A model generated the notes under the pieces. It was given only the letters and a program-made list of their open reading frames with translations. It did not search any database and had not been told where the DNA came from. Shown one piece after another: positions 21,795-32,678 of a stretch of DNA of 64,000 nucleotides (position 1 is its first letter; each line of letters begins with the position of its first letter). The stretch comes from Podaxis mareebaensis (taxonomy: Eukaryota > Basidiomycota > Agaricomycetes > Agaricales > Agaricaceae): NCBI GenBank assembly GCA_018524725.1, contig JAEUWP010000173.1:1-64000 (forward strand). Reading direction: 5' to 3'. The position numbers and the translations under genes were made by a program.

Positions 21795-23020
21795 ATGCCA
21801 TCATCTCCCGCCAGAATAGCAAATCAGATACATGATATCCCGTGCAGGGTGTGTCCTCTGAGTACCTGGCTGCTATAACTCACATTTGGACTTCTCGGGA
21901 TAATTCAGGATCTTACCGGCTACGTCGAACGTAAAGATAAAACCACCAGTTACGCAGATCATAACGGGGGATATGCTGATGTCTTCATTGGAACTCTCAG
22001 GGGGGACAATGAGTCGGGAATTAAGGCGAGTGTACTCATCTCGACCTGTGAGGATGTGAGTCACCCGGGAAACTTCTCAAGGTCGCTATCAAAGTCATGC
22101 GGGTGGTTAATGAAAATGAGCTGGTTGATAAAATTCGACGGGCAAGTTCTTATTTTGCGGGAGGATCGAATCTACCGCTAACCTCTGCCTCAGTACCTGA
22201 TTAGAGAAACGACGGTTTGGCACCAGTTGGACCACCCTAACGTCCTGAAATTTCTTGGGCTGGCGTATGATCACGGAAGATTTGGCTGCCCTGCACTCAT
22301 TACTCCTTATTGCGATAACGGAACTGTCAGTAATTATCTTGACTCACACCCGGATAATGGTACAAAGTTATTCATCGTGCGTGGTTTGTTAGCTCTCCTC
22401 GTTATGAGATGTAATATCCCACTCTCATATAGATGAGGGGTGTTGCGGACGGTCTCCGATATCTTCACCGGATGGAGATTATACATGGGGATCTTAAGCC
22501 GGTGCGTCGTGGTTCATCGGTGCGGTCCAACACATCACTGATTAGGCTAATAGTCCAATATCCTCATTCATGATGACGGCCACCCCCTTCTCTGCGATTT
22601 CGGTCGTTCGAAGATCCTAACCCAGCGCGGCTTTACGACCAAACCACTTGGAGCGGCACGCTACCAAGCCCCAGAGCACATTCAAGGCATCGGCCCAAAC
22701 AAGGCAACCGATGTATATGCCTTTGCACTTACTTCCTACGAGGTATGTTTCAATGTGTCCTTTAGCTGTCATGTTCCTCATTGTCATTATAGATCTGGAC
22801 GGGAGTCCAACCGTTCCGGGATATACAAGGTCCCGACTTCGTCCTCATCTATCATATCGTAATAAAGGATGCGAAGCCTGCATGTCCCATTGATACTTCG
22901 GTTGATACGCACCCTGTTTGGACTCTTTTTAATATTTGTTGGAAGACGGAAGTCGAAGAAAGACCAACCATAGAAGCTGTTGTGGAAAGTTTGGCGCACA
23001 TAAATCTTCTGGTATCGTGA
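21795..23020 (+). CDS. Small tyrosine-kinase-like protein kinase, paralogue 3, with GC-AG introns
   Basis: Exons 21795-21848, 21909-22025, 22082-22141, 22194-22376, 22433-22501, 22554-22742 and 22793-23020 join in phase to 299 residues. The motifs are Lys61 in VAIKVMR, Glu in YLIRETTVW, HGDLKPSN (Asp158), DFG (176-178) and intact APE (YQAPEHIQG). The Gly-rich loop (HNGGYADVFIG) has fewer glycines than usual. Introns 2 and 3 begin with GC (GCGAGT at 22026, GCAAGT at 22142) where the paralogues have GT. Codon phase and the conserved VAIK and YLIRE borders leave no alternative GT donor. The predicted product is an active non-RD kinase of unknown substrate. Confidence 0.9.
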
Positions 23021-23458
23021 TCGTCCTTCTCTCGTTGTTGTACTGAGGGGGGCATACCGGAAGCAAAATCAGAGCATTGTATCTGCTTTGTCTCGTCTGA
23101 ACGAACGAAAATTCTTGAAGGTATTCCTCGCAGGGTTACAATTGCCCTAGCCAGCACCCACCAAAACACCTGTGACTTAGGCTCCAGCGTCACTTCCAGG
23201 ATGCCTTCTTTTTATCCCAGCAAACCGGGGCATCACAAGGGACCTGTGCGAGGGGTACGAGAGGCTGAAGTTGGGATAGCTCATAAGGGCGCTGGGGACG
23301 CTCCCTCAGTGGCGGGACCAATGGTGCCCGCGACGCTGACGTTCAATAATGATTGGATTTCTATCCGGAGCCAAACCGGCGTCGGAAGTGCAATGCCAGT
23401 GCCAATTAGATATATAGCATTAGCTATATCACTAACTATTAAGCGCCGTGCAGTAAGA
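23021..23458. other. Convergent intergenic region
   Basis: This lies between the stop of kinase 3 and the stop of the minus-strand GTPase gene. No coding frame is supported. It presumably holds both 3' ends, but no clear polyadenylation signal stands out. Confidence 0.4.
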
Positions 23459-25645
23459 TCAAGCCATAAACGTGAATTGCAACTCATCACGATCAACATC
23501 CATTTCTCCCCCAGCACCATGTTCAGCAAACACCTTTGCTTTATGGGCCTTCCTCGCCCTCTTCGCCTCCCTCTTCAAATTCTTCCGATTTAAGGGGTTA
23601 CTCCGCTCCATTCGCTCAAGCACGTGATCCTCGATAGGTGCGTGATAATCAGGTATATCCTTGTTTTTGCGCTGACGTTTGGGCTGTCGAACGTTCTGGA
23701 TTCGGTCGTCGCTCTCCATAGGTATAGCACCAGGCGGTGGATGTGAAGTGTCAATCTCTGAGGGAGACCGTGAACGTTTGCGAGGGTTACGAGGGGAAGA
23801 ACCTTCGTACTCCATCTGGTTCCCTGTTCTTCGGACGGTGTCGGACAAACGTGTTGAAGGGATGTGACGAAAAATAACATACATATCATCGTGCATCGGA
23901 CCCTCTTCTGCGTCGAAGAAGACATCCCCGTCATCATCAGCGTCCATGGGCACCTCGCCATTCTCGTTGCCGAATGCTCCAGCATCTGCGGCGCCGAAGA
24001 GACCCTCCAGTTGGAACGGCTTGGAGAATTGGGAAACAATTTGTGCTTGGCCTACGTTCTCGGCGCCTGGGACTATTGTTGGTCCGTCATGATTGACGTT
24101 CGGAACTTGGGATGCATCAGGATAGCGAGTGAAAGACAATCATCGTCGCACGTACCAATCGAGGGTATCAGCGAAGGGTGGACAGAAGGCGGCTCGGAAA
24201 AGTAGGGAATCTTTTGGTGATTCCAATCGTTCAGAACTTGTCGTGCCATGGCTATGAGGTCTGGGGTTCCACCCTGGTTGATGTCTGAGATCATGGAACT
24301 TATATGAAGATGTATGAATAATTTACCTTCAGAAGACGGCCGTTCGTAAGGGCGAGCATTGTTAGGAATTCTAGCGTGGAATTGTACTCTGGTATCTTGT
24401 ATATTTTCTGTAGTGTTTCTGGCGGTGTGCGGCCAACGATCTCCTCAACTGGGCGGTATGTCGTCGGGACAGTGATATAGATGGATAGGCTTACAGCACT
24501 CACCCACGGCTATGGGATCCTCTACGTCTTCCACCTTCACAACGTTTCGCAATAATACATTGCCTTTCTTGTTGCCCTTTCCGTCGTCAAAGTCGTCGTC
24601 ATCGAAAACGACACCAGGAGAGTCGACAATCTTCAGACCTCTTTCAAGCTGGACAGATTGCAACTCTTTGGTGTGTCCGGCTTGCGCAGCAACTGCACAA
24701 ACCTACAAGGGAGATGAACTAATGTTTGTAGTAGGGGCCATGCATAGCCTACCTTGCTCCGTTTCAAACTGTTGATAAGACTACTCTTTCCAACATTGGG
24801 ATACCCGACAACCCCGACTGTTGCGCTTCCTGCTTTCGGCTTGTATGCTTTCAGGAGTTTGAGAAGTGCTGGTGCGGTCGTGGATGAGATATTTGCTCGC
24901 TGATGCTGTGATGCCGGAGATGAAAGGAATGGTAGCGTAGGGGTCGTGTGTCGCAGATACTTGAGCCAAGCTTGAGCGTTGGCCTTAGGCACCAGATCTA
25001 CGGAGAGTGAGACGAAGAAATCACCAGGAAAGTCCCTCCACTCACCGACTTTGTTGAGAACGAAGACAAGTTTTTTTCCTTCTGCCTCCCGCCTCCGCAC
25101 TTCCTCTTCAACCAATCTACTTCTGCAGCCTTCCGGGTCTCGGGCATCCAGTACCAGGACAATGATATCACTCTCGTCGATGACTCTGTGCAATGCTTTG
25201 AGGTAATGCTTACGGAGCTGTTCCTTCGTCTTTGTCCGGCCATCAAAACCAGACGACGACGATGGATCTTCGAATGCGTGTCGGGCTTCCTCCTCTGCGG
25301 CTCTCTGCGCCAGAGTGGAAAGTGTTGGCTCAGACGCCATTGTTGCATCTGGATCGAGCTGAGCTGCTGGGGAGCCCTAGTGGATATGTCAGGAACTGAA
25401 AGCTCATGGAAGAATGTGGGGCGCACGGATGCTCTCGCTGCAGTACGAATTTTGGCTTTGAATTCTGGCAGTTTGGGAACTCCGGGATCCTTCTTGAGTT
25501 CTGGCCGACAGTCAGGACGCAATTTTAAAAAACTTGAATGATGCTTCACTTGATTTCTGCGGAACTGACTTTGTTGTTTCTAAGAGGCATATGAGGGATT
25601 TTACCTGTTCAAGTCGATATTGCATGACGTACTCGCTCTGCCCAT
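23459..25645 (-). CDS. NUG1: Nucleolar GTPase of the Nug1/nucleostemin (GNL3) family
   Basis: This is a circularly permuted GTPase needed for 60S ribosomal subunit assembly in the nucleolus. Eight exons on the minus strand (25645-25605, 25556-25427, 25376-25046, 24997-24753, 24702-24504, 24448-24327, 24273-24156, 24066-23459) join in phase to 597 residues. The G motifs come in the permuted order typical of the family: NKVD (about 165-168, split by an intron), then G1 GYPNVGKSS (232-240), then DSPG (276-279). Near the start is the family signature KKDPGVPKLPEFKAKI. The C-terminal third has an acidic stretch and a strongly basic run (NRKNLKREAKRARKAHKA), as expected for nucleolar targeting. The extreme N-terminal Lys/Arg-rich segment usual in Nug1 is missing from this model, so a further 5' exon is possible. 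Confidence 0.92.
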
Positions 25646-26458
25646 CTTCGACTTTTTGAATAATGAAGAAAATATGCAAGTTTCAAGGCAGACGATTAAT
25701 TGGGTCAGAATTTTGCGGAGTGGCAGAGTGTGACAGTCACTTTAATTGTTGTCACATCCGACAAACTTGTTTTTCAACCTACTCCCAGTTGGCTTTCGAA
25801 ATTATACCTCCACCCCATGACATACAGCCCCTTCTACCAGGGTCTCTCGAGGAAGTTAGCTTTCTAACAATGTTTCTGACTTAGAACTTGCTCTCCACAT
25901 CCCGCGTACACTTGGTAGCCTTCTCGAAACTTCGGCATGATTGTCATTCCCGGAGCGTCCGGGAAGGATGTCGAACTGACAACTAGAGGTTTGACATGCG
26001 TATTCCAGGGCATAGAGCAGATATGGTTCGCGCACATCGCTCTTCTCCGCTTCCATTGTCATCTGACCACCATAGTCAATGCTTGGTGGGTAAACGATAC
26101 GGATCCCGGGTCTATATCGGTGTCAAAACGTTGCTTCACTACTTCATACGTCTTCTGAAAGTGCCCAGGAGAGGCCACAGTCGGTCCGCTGCCTTTCTTA
26201 ACGGGCCGTGTACGACACATAGGACATACAGAAAGACAAGGCAAGTCCAAAAGGCGAGCCCAAGGACGCTGTGCCTTTGTGAAGCAACGGCATATGACCC
26301 TGTAACCCTCGAGATTTCTCCGTATAAACTCGGGGCAACCATTGTCACACGCTATTTGTGTTTGCTATTGAAATCAGAATATCGATCATCCCAAGCGACA
26401 TGTCGGAGCCTATATAAACCGTGGCAGCGCGTTCCCTAGCCCCCCAGTCCAACTGAAA
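25646..26458. other. Divergent promoter region of the GTPase and pectate lyase genes
   Basis: About 0.8 kb separates two start codons that point away from each other, so both promoters should lie here. Only short frames are present. On the right side a canonical TATA box is visible (separate entry). Confidence 0.6.
26411..26417 (+). promoter_or_regulatory. TATA box of the pectate lyase gene
   Basis: TATATAA lies 48 bases before the ATG at 26459, with a CCCCCCAG stretch between. The copies of this gene in the duplicated blocks lack this region. Confidence 0.65.
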
Positions 26459-28150
26459 ATGTTCAACGCTGCCCTACTTGCTCTGTCACTCATTGCAGTT
26501 CAATCAGTTCTTGCCGACGTTCCGGTTTACGGACAGTGTGGTGGCCTCAACTGGACAGGTCGGTCATTCTACTGACTTTCACCCTGAATGTACTCATTGA
26601 GTTCTTAGGCGAGACGACTTGGTACATCTAATATTTCCATTGGTGAATTGTATTCTTAACTCTTTTACTCAGTGCCTCGGGTTCCACCTGCGTCTATCAG
26701 GTTAGTTGTCAAATCTAGCTATCCCCGTGTCTTGTCCTCATAATCCATCCTCAGAATGAGTAAGCGCATTCATTCTCAACTCCAATGGCTTAGAGGGCTT
26801 ATTTTACTCCCAGCTGGTACTCTCAATGTGTTCCGAGCTCCGGAGGCACTACCACTACCAAATCCTCGACCACAACCACGAGGTCCTCTACTACGACCAC
26901 GAGGTCCTCTACTACTACAACTAGAACTACCGCTATCCCTGCCCCCACCGGGATTACAACTACCCTTCCCGCATCTGCTGTGAGTTACTCTTAGTCCCAA
27001 CCAGGAACCTTTGAGCTTGAACTGTGATAGGGATACGTCGCACTTCCAACCGCTAGTGTGATCTCAGGCTCCTTTGACGGCAAGATGGTAAAGTACGATC
27101 GCGCGGGTAGCAGTGAGTCGATTTCGTTGGAAGAGTCCAAGATATTCCACTCATCATATCATATGTACTCAGGTGGCACTTGCCAAGGCCAGGAGGAAAC
27201 CGGCGAGGAGGATGCGGTCTTCATTTTGGAACCCGGAGCGTCGATCTCCAACGTTATCATTGGTAAAGACCAAGCAGAAGGTTCGTCCTCAGCGCAAACT
27301 CTGTCGGCCTAGCGAACTTACCGACGGCACCGCGTAGGTATCCACTGTCGTGGTACATGCACTGTGACCAATGTCTGGTGGGAAGATGTTTGCGAAGGTG
27401 AAATCTATCCATCAAAATCCATTTGCGTCGCTCACCTTCATCCACTCAGATGCCATCACTGTGAGAGTACTGTTCTTGAAGTATGTCATTTCTTCTCTAA
27501 GACGATTCTAGATGAAACAAACCGGCGCCGGCGACGTTTCTACTATTAATGGTGGTGGTGCCTTCCACGCAGAAGACAAAATTGGTAAGGTCTCTCTAAT
27601 CTTTTCCCGCTACAACCCACCAACTGTTTAACCAGTTCAGCACAACGGTGCGGGCCGCGTCGTGATCAACAACTTTTTCGCCTCCGACTTCGGTGTGTCA
27701 TACCGTCTTTCACATCAAATCTTATTTAACCATCCATATTTCCCAGGCAAACTGTACCGCGCCTGCGGAAACTGCGCTACCAGCTATGAGCGTCACGTTA
27801 CCGTCAACAACGTATTGAACTTTCTGTTCTTTCTATTTGAGAATTCGTTTCGCTAAGAGAAGTTTTTCCATATGTAGGTCTGCCTGAAAAGCGGCTCTGA
27901 AGGTGTCGGCATTAACTCTAACTGGGGTGACACTGCGACGCTTTCCAATGTCAAGACTGGTGGCAAGCCTTCGAGCACCAATGTTTGCTGCACTTACAAG
28001 GGCGTTTCCAAAGGATCTGAGCCCTCCAAGATCGGATGGTACGTTTTTACGTTTTCAGAGGATACGATACTAAAGCCAATTTGTTCTCGAAACAGTGGTG
28101 ATAGCTACAGTGCTTGCCAGTACTCTGCTTCCTCCGTCGGATCATGCTAA
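26459..28150 (+). CDS. Secreted pectate lyase, polysaccharide lyase family 3, with N-terminal CBM1
   Basis: An extracellular enzyme that cleaves demethylated pectin by beta-elimination; the CBM1 would tether it to cellulose. Fourteen exons join in phase to 327 residues: 26459-26558, 26609-26621, 26673-26700, 26755-26759, 26814-26979, 27031-27112, 27173-27280, 27338-27397, 27450-27460, 27512-27584, 27636-27692, 27747-27811, 27878-28038, 28096-28150. Residues 1-19 are a signal peptide. CBM1 follows (VYGQCGGLNWTG, then WYSQCVP), then a Thr/Ser linker to about residue 104, then the PL3 domain with SGSFDGKM, AVFILEPGA, VWWEDVCEDA, VQHNGAGRV, LYRACGNC and GINSNWGD. Three exons are only 13, 5 and 11 bases long. 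This is the only intact copy of three in the window; the others are broken. Confidence 0.95.
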
Positions 28151-28436
28151 AAATAGTAGGATCTTTTCTCTATCTGTAAAAAAAAAGCGGAATACATGTA
28201 TCTTTCAATTCTTTCGAGAAAAATGTTCGTAAAGCGATTGCCGCGTCTATCGTCCAACGTTCAAAGGTGTTGATGGAAACTAACGAATACTAGGACCACC
28301 ATCCAGAAGTATATCCCTCGAGCTGCTCAGGTTCATGATTCACGTCCGAAACCCGCAGAAAGCCCCAAATTGCAGGCGATTTAGTAAGCCACGGTTCTAC
28401 CACCCGAGGATTATATTCAGACAAGTTGCACAACAT

Positions 28437-29078
28437 TTATTGTCCCCACACAATCGCAATTTCCATGATCTCCCGGGCTACCTCACTATGACCGTATTTC
28501 CCTGTCCGAGGATTCCACGACATGTGTACATCAAAGAACCTCAGAGGCTCAAAAAGCCCCGCTCTCAAGAATCCTTGAGGATCCTTGAGGCCTGCCTTGT
28601 AGGCTGCTTCGGCCCCCCTTTTCATTCTGGCACACAGCAACGTAAATCTAAGTCAGGATGATCGAGGTCAAACGACAGTGAAACAAACATGCCTTTGATA
28701 ATCGACTGATGAAATAGCGCGGGGGAAGTTCTCCCGTATTAACGCACTCCTGAAGGACGATGCCGTATGCAAAAAGCTCGTGCCCACCATCCATTCTGTG
28801 ATTAAGACGAAGCCTTCGGTAGATCGAGCGGTACCACGCTTGACACTTCCTTGTTGAAATTTGGGAGTGCCAATTGGAAGTCCGGCATCGGCACCAGCGC
28901 GTGCGTAGTCTGCGAGGAGTGCAGCGTACTTTGACTTCGTTACAAAGACTTTCCAAGCTCTGGCGCCGACGCGCCAGGTGCCTAGGCCTTCTCGGCTGAC
29001 AATCCTATCGGTCCATCTGAGGAGTTGGGTTACTGATTTGCCATCGTTTGTATAGGTAAAGGTAACGTCGTCGGACAT
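28437..29078 (-). CDS. Gene X, copy A: conserved unidentified protein
   Basis: On the minus strand, ATG 29078 opens a frame (SDDVTFTYTNDGKSVTQLL, SREGLGTWRVGARAWKVF, FQQGSVKRGTAR). In another frame 28640-28437 encodes RMKRGAEAAYKAGLKDPQ, AGLFEPLRFFDVHMSW and EIMEIAIVWGQ before the stop. Both parts recur in copy C, the second also in copy B, with mostly conservative differences, so both are probably exons of one gene. The connecting intron could not be fixed. In copy A the start of the second part seems to lack one base relative to copy C (CGTTGCTGTG against CGTTGGGTGTG), so this copy may be frameshifted. The product is about 200 residues, soluble, with no signal peptide; I recognise no family. 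Confidence 0.5.
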
Positions 29079-29904
29079 CTTGTGGAAGACGGACTATGAG
29101 TGTTGGTGGAGGCTTAAAAGGAAGTAAGAATGAGACTCACGACCGGGGAATATTTTTTTGGTACTCTTGAACACGAGGATGTCGTGACGGGGTTGTGGGA
29201 AGGATTACCAAGTTCGAGCAGGAGAGTCGTCGAGGAAAAAGGGATGTGGATGACAATAGAGGGAAAGCAAAGTTGGTTGTCCTACGTCTACAACAGATAA
29301 ATAACATACGATCGTAACTAGTTTCAGTCAGCCGCAGGGAGATTTTACCCTAGCCTACGATTACGCATATCCGTTCTGATCTAGTCTACGGTGGCGAGCG
29401 TCCAAGAATAAATGACACTATCTATAGTTCGAGAGAGATGAGAGATGATCGACTACTGTCCGAGAATAGAAACAGTTCGAGAAAGGAAACTATCTACTGT
29501 TGTCCTCTGTCTCCGCTCTTCGACTCTTCCGCGCTCAGCCCATCCGCCAACCCCACAGGATATATAGGACCTTTCCAGCAGAACTTAAGTAGACAGGAGC
29601 TTAAACAAAGCATTCCACTTCTTTCCCCCGAGTCAAGAGTGTCGCCCCTCGGACACCACAGGAAAAAATCAACGTACATGAAAGTTTAACGTGAACGCGA
29701 GATGAGGCAGAAGCACATCTTCTCGAACACGGTTGCATTTCATCGATTTTCGCGTCCACGAGTTTGGTAGACCCAACACTTATTTGATACACCTTTCTGA
29801 TGGATACGTGGATACATTTCCAACCCTAGCTATAATTGACTTGACGCTCTGAGAAAGAAGTGAGGTCGTCCACTTTGGACGGCAAGTTGGTAACAAAGTG
29901 TCAA
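29079..29904. other. Spacer within copy A
   Basis: Non-coding as far as I can see. About 29,197-29,860 is repeated in forward orientation at about 33,880-34,510 in copy B, and its right-hand part is loosely matched near 38,220-38,500 in copy C. Confidence 0.5.
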
Positions 29905-30102
29905 TTATGCAGGAAGACCTGTTGCGCTGTAGTACACTTCAGGAACGGAGAAGAGCATCCACTTGCGACCTTCGTGCTCGTATAGGGGGTAAACAGTACC
30001 AGAGCAGCCGTCGCTCATGACTTTGCTTGCCAATGCCACCCTGCGGGACAATCGTTGAGAACATTGGGTGAGTGGTTGGTCACACGGAAAATTACAATGC
30101 AT
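29905..30102 (-). CDS. Small conserved ORF, copy A
   Basis: A 65-codon minus-strand frame (SDGCSGTVYPLYEHEGRKWM, FSVPEVYYSATGLPA). The same frame, open and of the same length, is found in copy C (38589-38786) with about a dozen amino-acid differences and no frameshift, so selection has probably kept it. A CGCAG preceding the conserved half could be a splice acceptor, making this the last exon of a longer gene. Function unknown. Confidence 0.4.
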   Translation of the reverse strand: MHCNFPCDQPLTQCSQRLSRRVALASKVMSDGCSGTVYPLYEHEGRKWMLFSVPEVYYSATGLPA

Positions 30103-30403
30103 TAAGTTCTTTCGGATTATTCGGGGTCAACGACTTGCGCAAGAAACGTGTGTGCTAAGGATTACGATGTGAGTACGGCGCGATTTCGAGGAACATGATC
30201 AGACAAACTGTCGCTATATCCTTGTCCTTGTGGCGCAACTCTTCATATCCTCCGAAATGGCCAACCGTACGCACGACTTCAAAGTCGTCGTGTTTATATT
30301 CCTCCATACGCGAAGAGTGTTATGTCTGAGTCAAGCGAAGTAACTGGCCTGAGCGTATACTAGGACGCTGGGTGAGTCAACGTGAGTGGTTGCTCCAACA
30401 GGA

Positions 30404-30410
30404 ATATTTA
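30404..30410 (+). promoter_or_regulatory. TATA-like element of phosphatase A
   Basis: TATTTAT lies 98 bases before the ATG. The same upstream segment, beginning with AAGTCGTCGTGTTTATATTC, precedes all three phosphatase copies; its TATA-like element is TATTTAAA in copy B (34706) and TATTTATAT in copy C (39089). Confidence 0.4.
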
Positions 30411-30501
30411 TGTGCAGTCGCGTCGCGGACTTTAGAATAGGAGTATTTATAGGAGATGCCGTCGCGGAGTTCGAAATCATTCCTCCCTTGACCACTTGGA
30501 C

Positions 30502-31116
30502 ATGCCAAAACGCAAGGCCCAGGCGGCTCCCAAGCAGTCATCAGATGCAGTCTCCACCATTATCCCATCCGCCCTCTACCTTGGCCCTTTCTCCGCAGCC
30601 TCATCCTCTTCATTCCTGACCTCCAACTCAATAAACCATGTCCTGAGCATTGGCATTACACCATCACCAAAGGTTGACGGTGTGACTTACCATCGACTTG
30701 CTTTAAACGATTCCACCTCATCGTCGGCCAAGTCTATCATTGATGCCGCTATTAACATCATCGATTCTGCTTTGCAATCCAATAAGGGCCGCGGGAGGAT
30801 CCTCGTTCATTGTGTTGCCGGTGTCTCCCGCTCTCCCACTGTGGTCACCGGCTATCTCATGAAGAAACACGGCATGTCGCTCAAAGCAGCACTTGGGCAG
30901 GTCTTGCGAGCTCGGCCGCAGGTATCACCAAATCCAGGTCTTCTGCAACAACTGAAAGAGTTGGAAATGGATCTCTTTGGCGTTTCGACATTGGACGTAG
31001 ATGAGCTTCCAAGGCGAGGGGCAGATCGCCTGGCATTGTTCGCCGACCATGGGGAGGGACAGGAAGGAGTCCTCGGAGGTGGCGCTGCGGCCTCTGTGGC
31101 TCAGACTCAGGCATGA
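30502..31116 (+). CDS. Dual-specificity protein phosphatase, copy A
   Basis: An intronless gene for 204 residues with a single DSP catalytic domain. It would dephosphorylate Tyr and Ser/Thr residues, typically on MAP kinases or related signalling proteins. The P-loop is HCVAGVSRS (nucleophile Cys104, Arg110); the likely general acid is Asp70 in LALNDSTSS. The downstream AYLIMK-type helix of the family is represented by TGYLMKKHGMSLKAAL. In copies B and C the residue after the catalytic Cys is Ser, as in most DSPs; here it is Val. The C-terminus is a Gly/Ala-rich tail. ATG 30502 was chosen because its context and position match the starts of copies B and C. The absence of introns, in a genome where most genes have many, suggests an origin by retrocopying or from an intronless ancestor. 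Confidence 0.88.
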   Translation: MPKRKAQAAPKQSSDAVSTIIPSALYLGPFSAASSSSFLTSNSINHVLSIGITPSPKVDGVTYHRLALNDSTSSSAKSIIDAAINIIDSALQSNKGRGRILVHCVAGVSRSPTVVTGYLMKKHGMSLKAALGQVLRARPQVSPNPGLLQQLKELEMDLFGVSTLDVDELPRRGADRLALFADHGEGQEGVLGGGAAASVAQTQA

Positions 31117-32020
31117 GTCAACCTCTTTATGTGACGGTCATGTTATCCACCGCCTGTCATTGCGCGAGGACGGTCGGGGTAGCGAGACGTTTTTCAACCT
31201 TTCTATACTCCTCTACAACGTTTCTTCATACGCGGCCTTCATCCCTGTCCTTCTCTTCCTATCGTCGAATTTTTTCCTCTTTCGTAGTGCCGGGTTTCGG
31301 GTAGTCTTGCTAATGTAGAAATCCACACAGTACCATCCTTCTTGTCCCATTTTACCTGGATGTACCACATTTTCATTGCCATCTGTAATTGGCCATTATC
31401 CCTGGTGCCCAGAGGAAATCGTCCCTGATTTATAAGGCCTATCTTTACCGAGAAGGATACTTAAATCACTGCTTTCCATGACAAATCCAACATGTACTCC
31501 ACGATTCAGCTTGTCTCACCTCCATTAAGTTGTTGTGCCTCAGACTGATGCCGTCACGTTCCTTGTAGTTCCCGGTTCTCGGGCGGACCTTTGAACACGC
31601 TATCTTCATCCAAGCAGCATCTCTTGGTGAATGAAACAGCAAATCGAGGCGAAACTGTGTCTGGCGTCGCATGTTTTTCACCTTTCGGAAGCTGCCGAAG
31701 AGTGGATTAGAATATACCAAGTCTTCTGCAGTTAACGCACCGTGAAGATCACCTCTCATTCATCCCACTTTTGAACATTTGCAAATTGCTACCATTGGAT
31801 TCGAAGACGATCCTAGAAAGCACCTTTCCTCAGCGCAAGTGCACCTGCCATCATGATAAGCTTCGAGCCTGTAGCCCCATGGGATCCTCTTTCAGCAACG
31901 CAATGTACGTGGCGGCTCTCCTTCCCATTCCACACTCAACCGATTGGGTTATGGTGAACGCAGGAGGTACAGCACTTATCCTCATTCTTATGTGGATTGC
32001 GCCAGGTGGCCGTATGGTGG
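31117..32020. other. Non-coding tail of copy A
   Basis: This segment is repeated downstream of phosphatase C (about 39,763-40,660) with many small differences. Frames are short and not shared between the copies, so I see no gene. Confidence 0.6.
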
Positions 32021-32370
32021 CACTACCACTACTACATCCTTGACCACGACCGCGAGGCCCTTCATTACTACAACTAGAGCTACCGCTATCCCTGCCCCCA
32101 CTGGGATTACAATGACCCTTCCCGTATCCGCTGTGAGTTACTTTTAGTCGTAACCATGAATCTCTAAATTTGAACTGCGTGATAGGGATATGTCGCACTT
32201 CCAACCGCCAGCATGATCTCAGGCTCCTTTGATGGCAAGATGGTAAAGTATGACCGCGCGGGTAGCAGGGAGTGGATTTCGTTGGAGGAGTCGGAGATAT
32301 TCTACCCGTCATATCGTGTGTTCAGGTGGTACTTGCCAGGGCCAAGAGGAAACCGGCGAGGAGGACGCAG
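32021..32370 (+). pseudogene. Pectate lyase fragment in copy B, exons 5-7
   Basis: The Thr-rich linker, the intron with its GTGAGT donor, and the SGSFDGKMVKYDRAGS exon can be followed, then the start of the next exon (CQGQEETGEEDAV). There the sequence jumps to reversed gene X. The signal peptide, CBM1 and catalytic core are absent, so it cannot make an enzyme. Confidence 0.9.
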
Positions 32371-32371
32371 T

Positions 32372-32678
32372 TAAGGCAGGAGAACTTCCCCCCTGCGCTA
32401 TTTTATCCATTGATTACGAAAGGCATGTTTGTTTCATTGTCGTTTGACCTCGATCATCCTGACTTAGATTTACGTTGCTGTGTGCCAGAATGAAAAGGGG
32501 GGCCGAAGCAGCCTACAAGGCAGGCCTCAAGGATCCTCAAGGATTCTTGAGAGCGGGGCTTTTTGAGCCTCTGAGGTTCTTTGATGTACACATGTCGTGG
32601 AATCCTCGGACAGGGGAATACGGTCATAGTGAGGTAGCCCGGGAGATCATGGAAATTGCGATTGCGTGGGGACAATAA
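32372..32678 (+). pseudogene. Gene X fragment in copy B, reversed
   Basis: The second part of gene X lies here on the plus strand, opposite to copies A and C. The RMKRGAEAAYKAGLKDPQ to WGQ frame (to 32678) is intact and differs from copy A at two residues (GEYGHS, IAWGQ). The first part of the gene is missing, so this is an orphan exon, yet its frame has stayed open. Confidence 0.75.

Larger units (their letters stand above)
26849..32020 (+). repeat. Duplicated block, copy A
   Basis: The unit runs from the Thr-rich linker exon of the pectate lyase, through gene X, a small conserved ORF and the phosphatase gene, to a non-coding tail (about 31,120-32,020). Related sequence recurs in copy B (from 32,021) and copy C (36,303-40,660). 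The A/B junction lies at about 32,021, where the tail meets a second copy of the low-complexity linker (GGCACTACCACTAC), suggesting that the linker repeat helped the duplication. Copies differ by scattered substitutions and small indels, so the event is not recent. Confidence 0.85.

Noticed and set aside
23590..24039. 149-codon minus-strand ORF inside the GTPase gene
   Set aside because: Shadow of the real last exon in another frame; the GTPase frame is longer and fits the spliced model.
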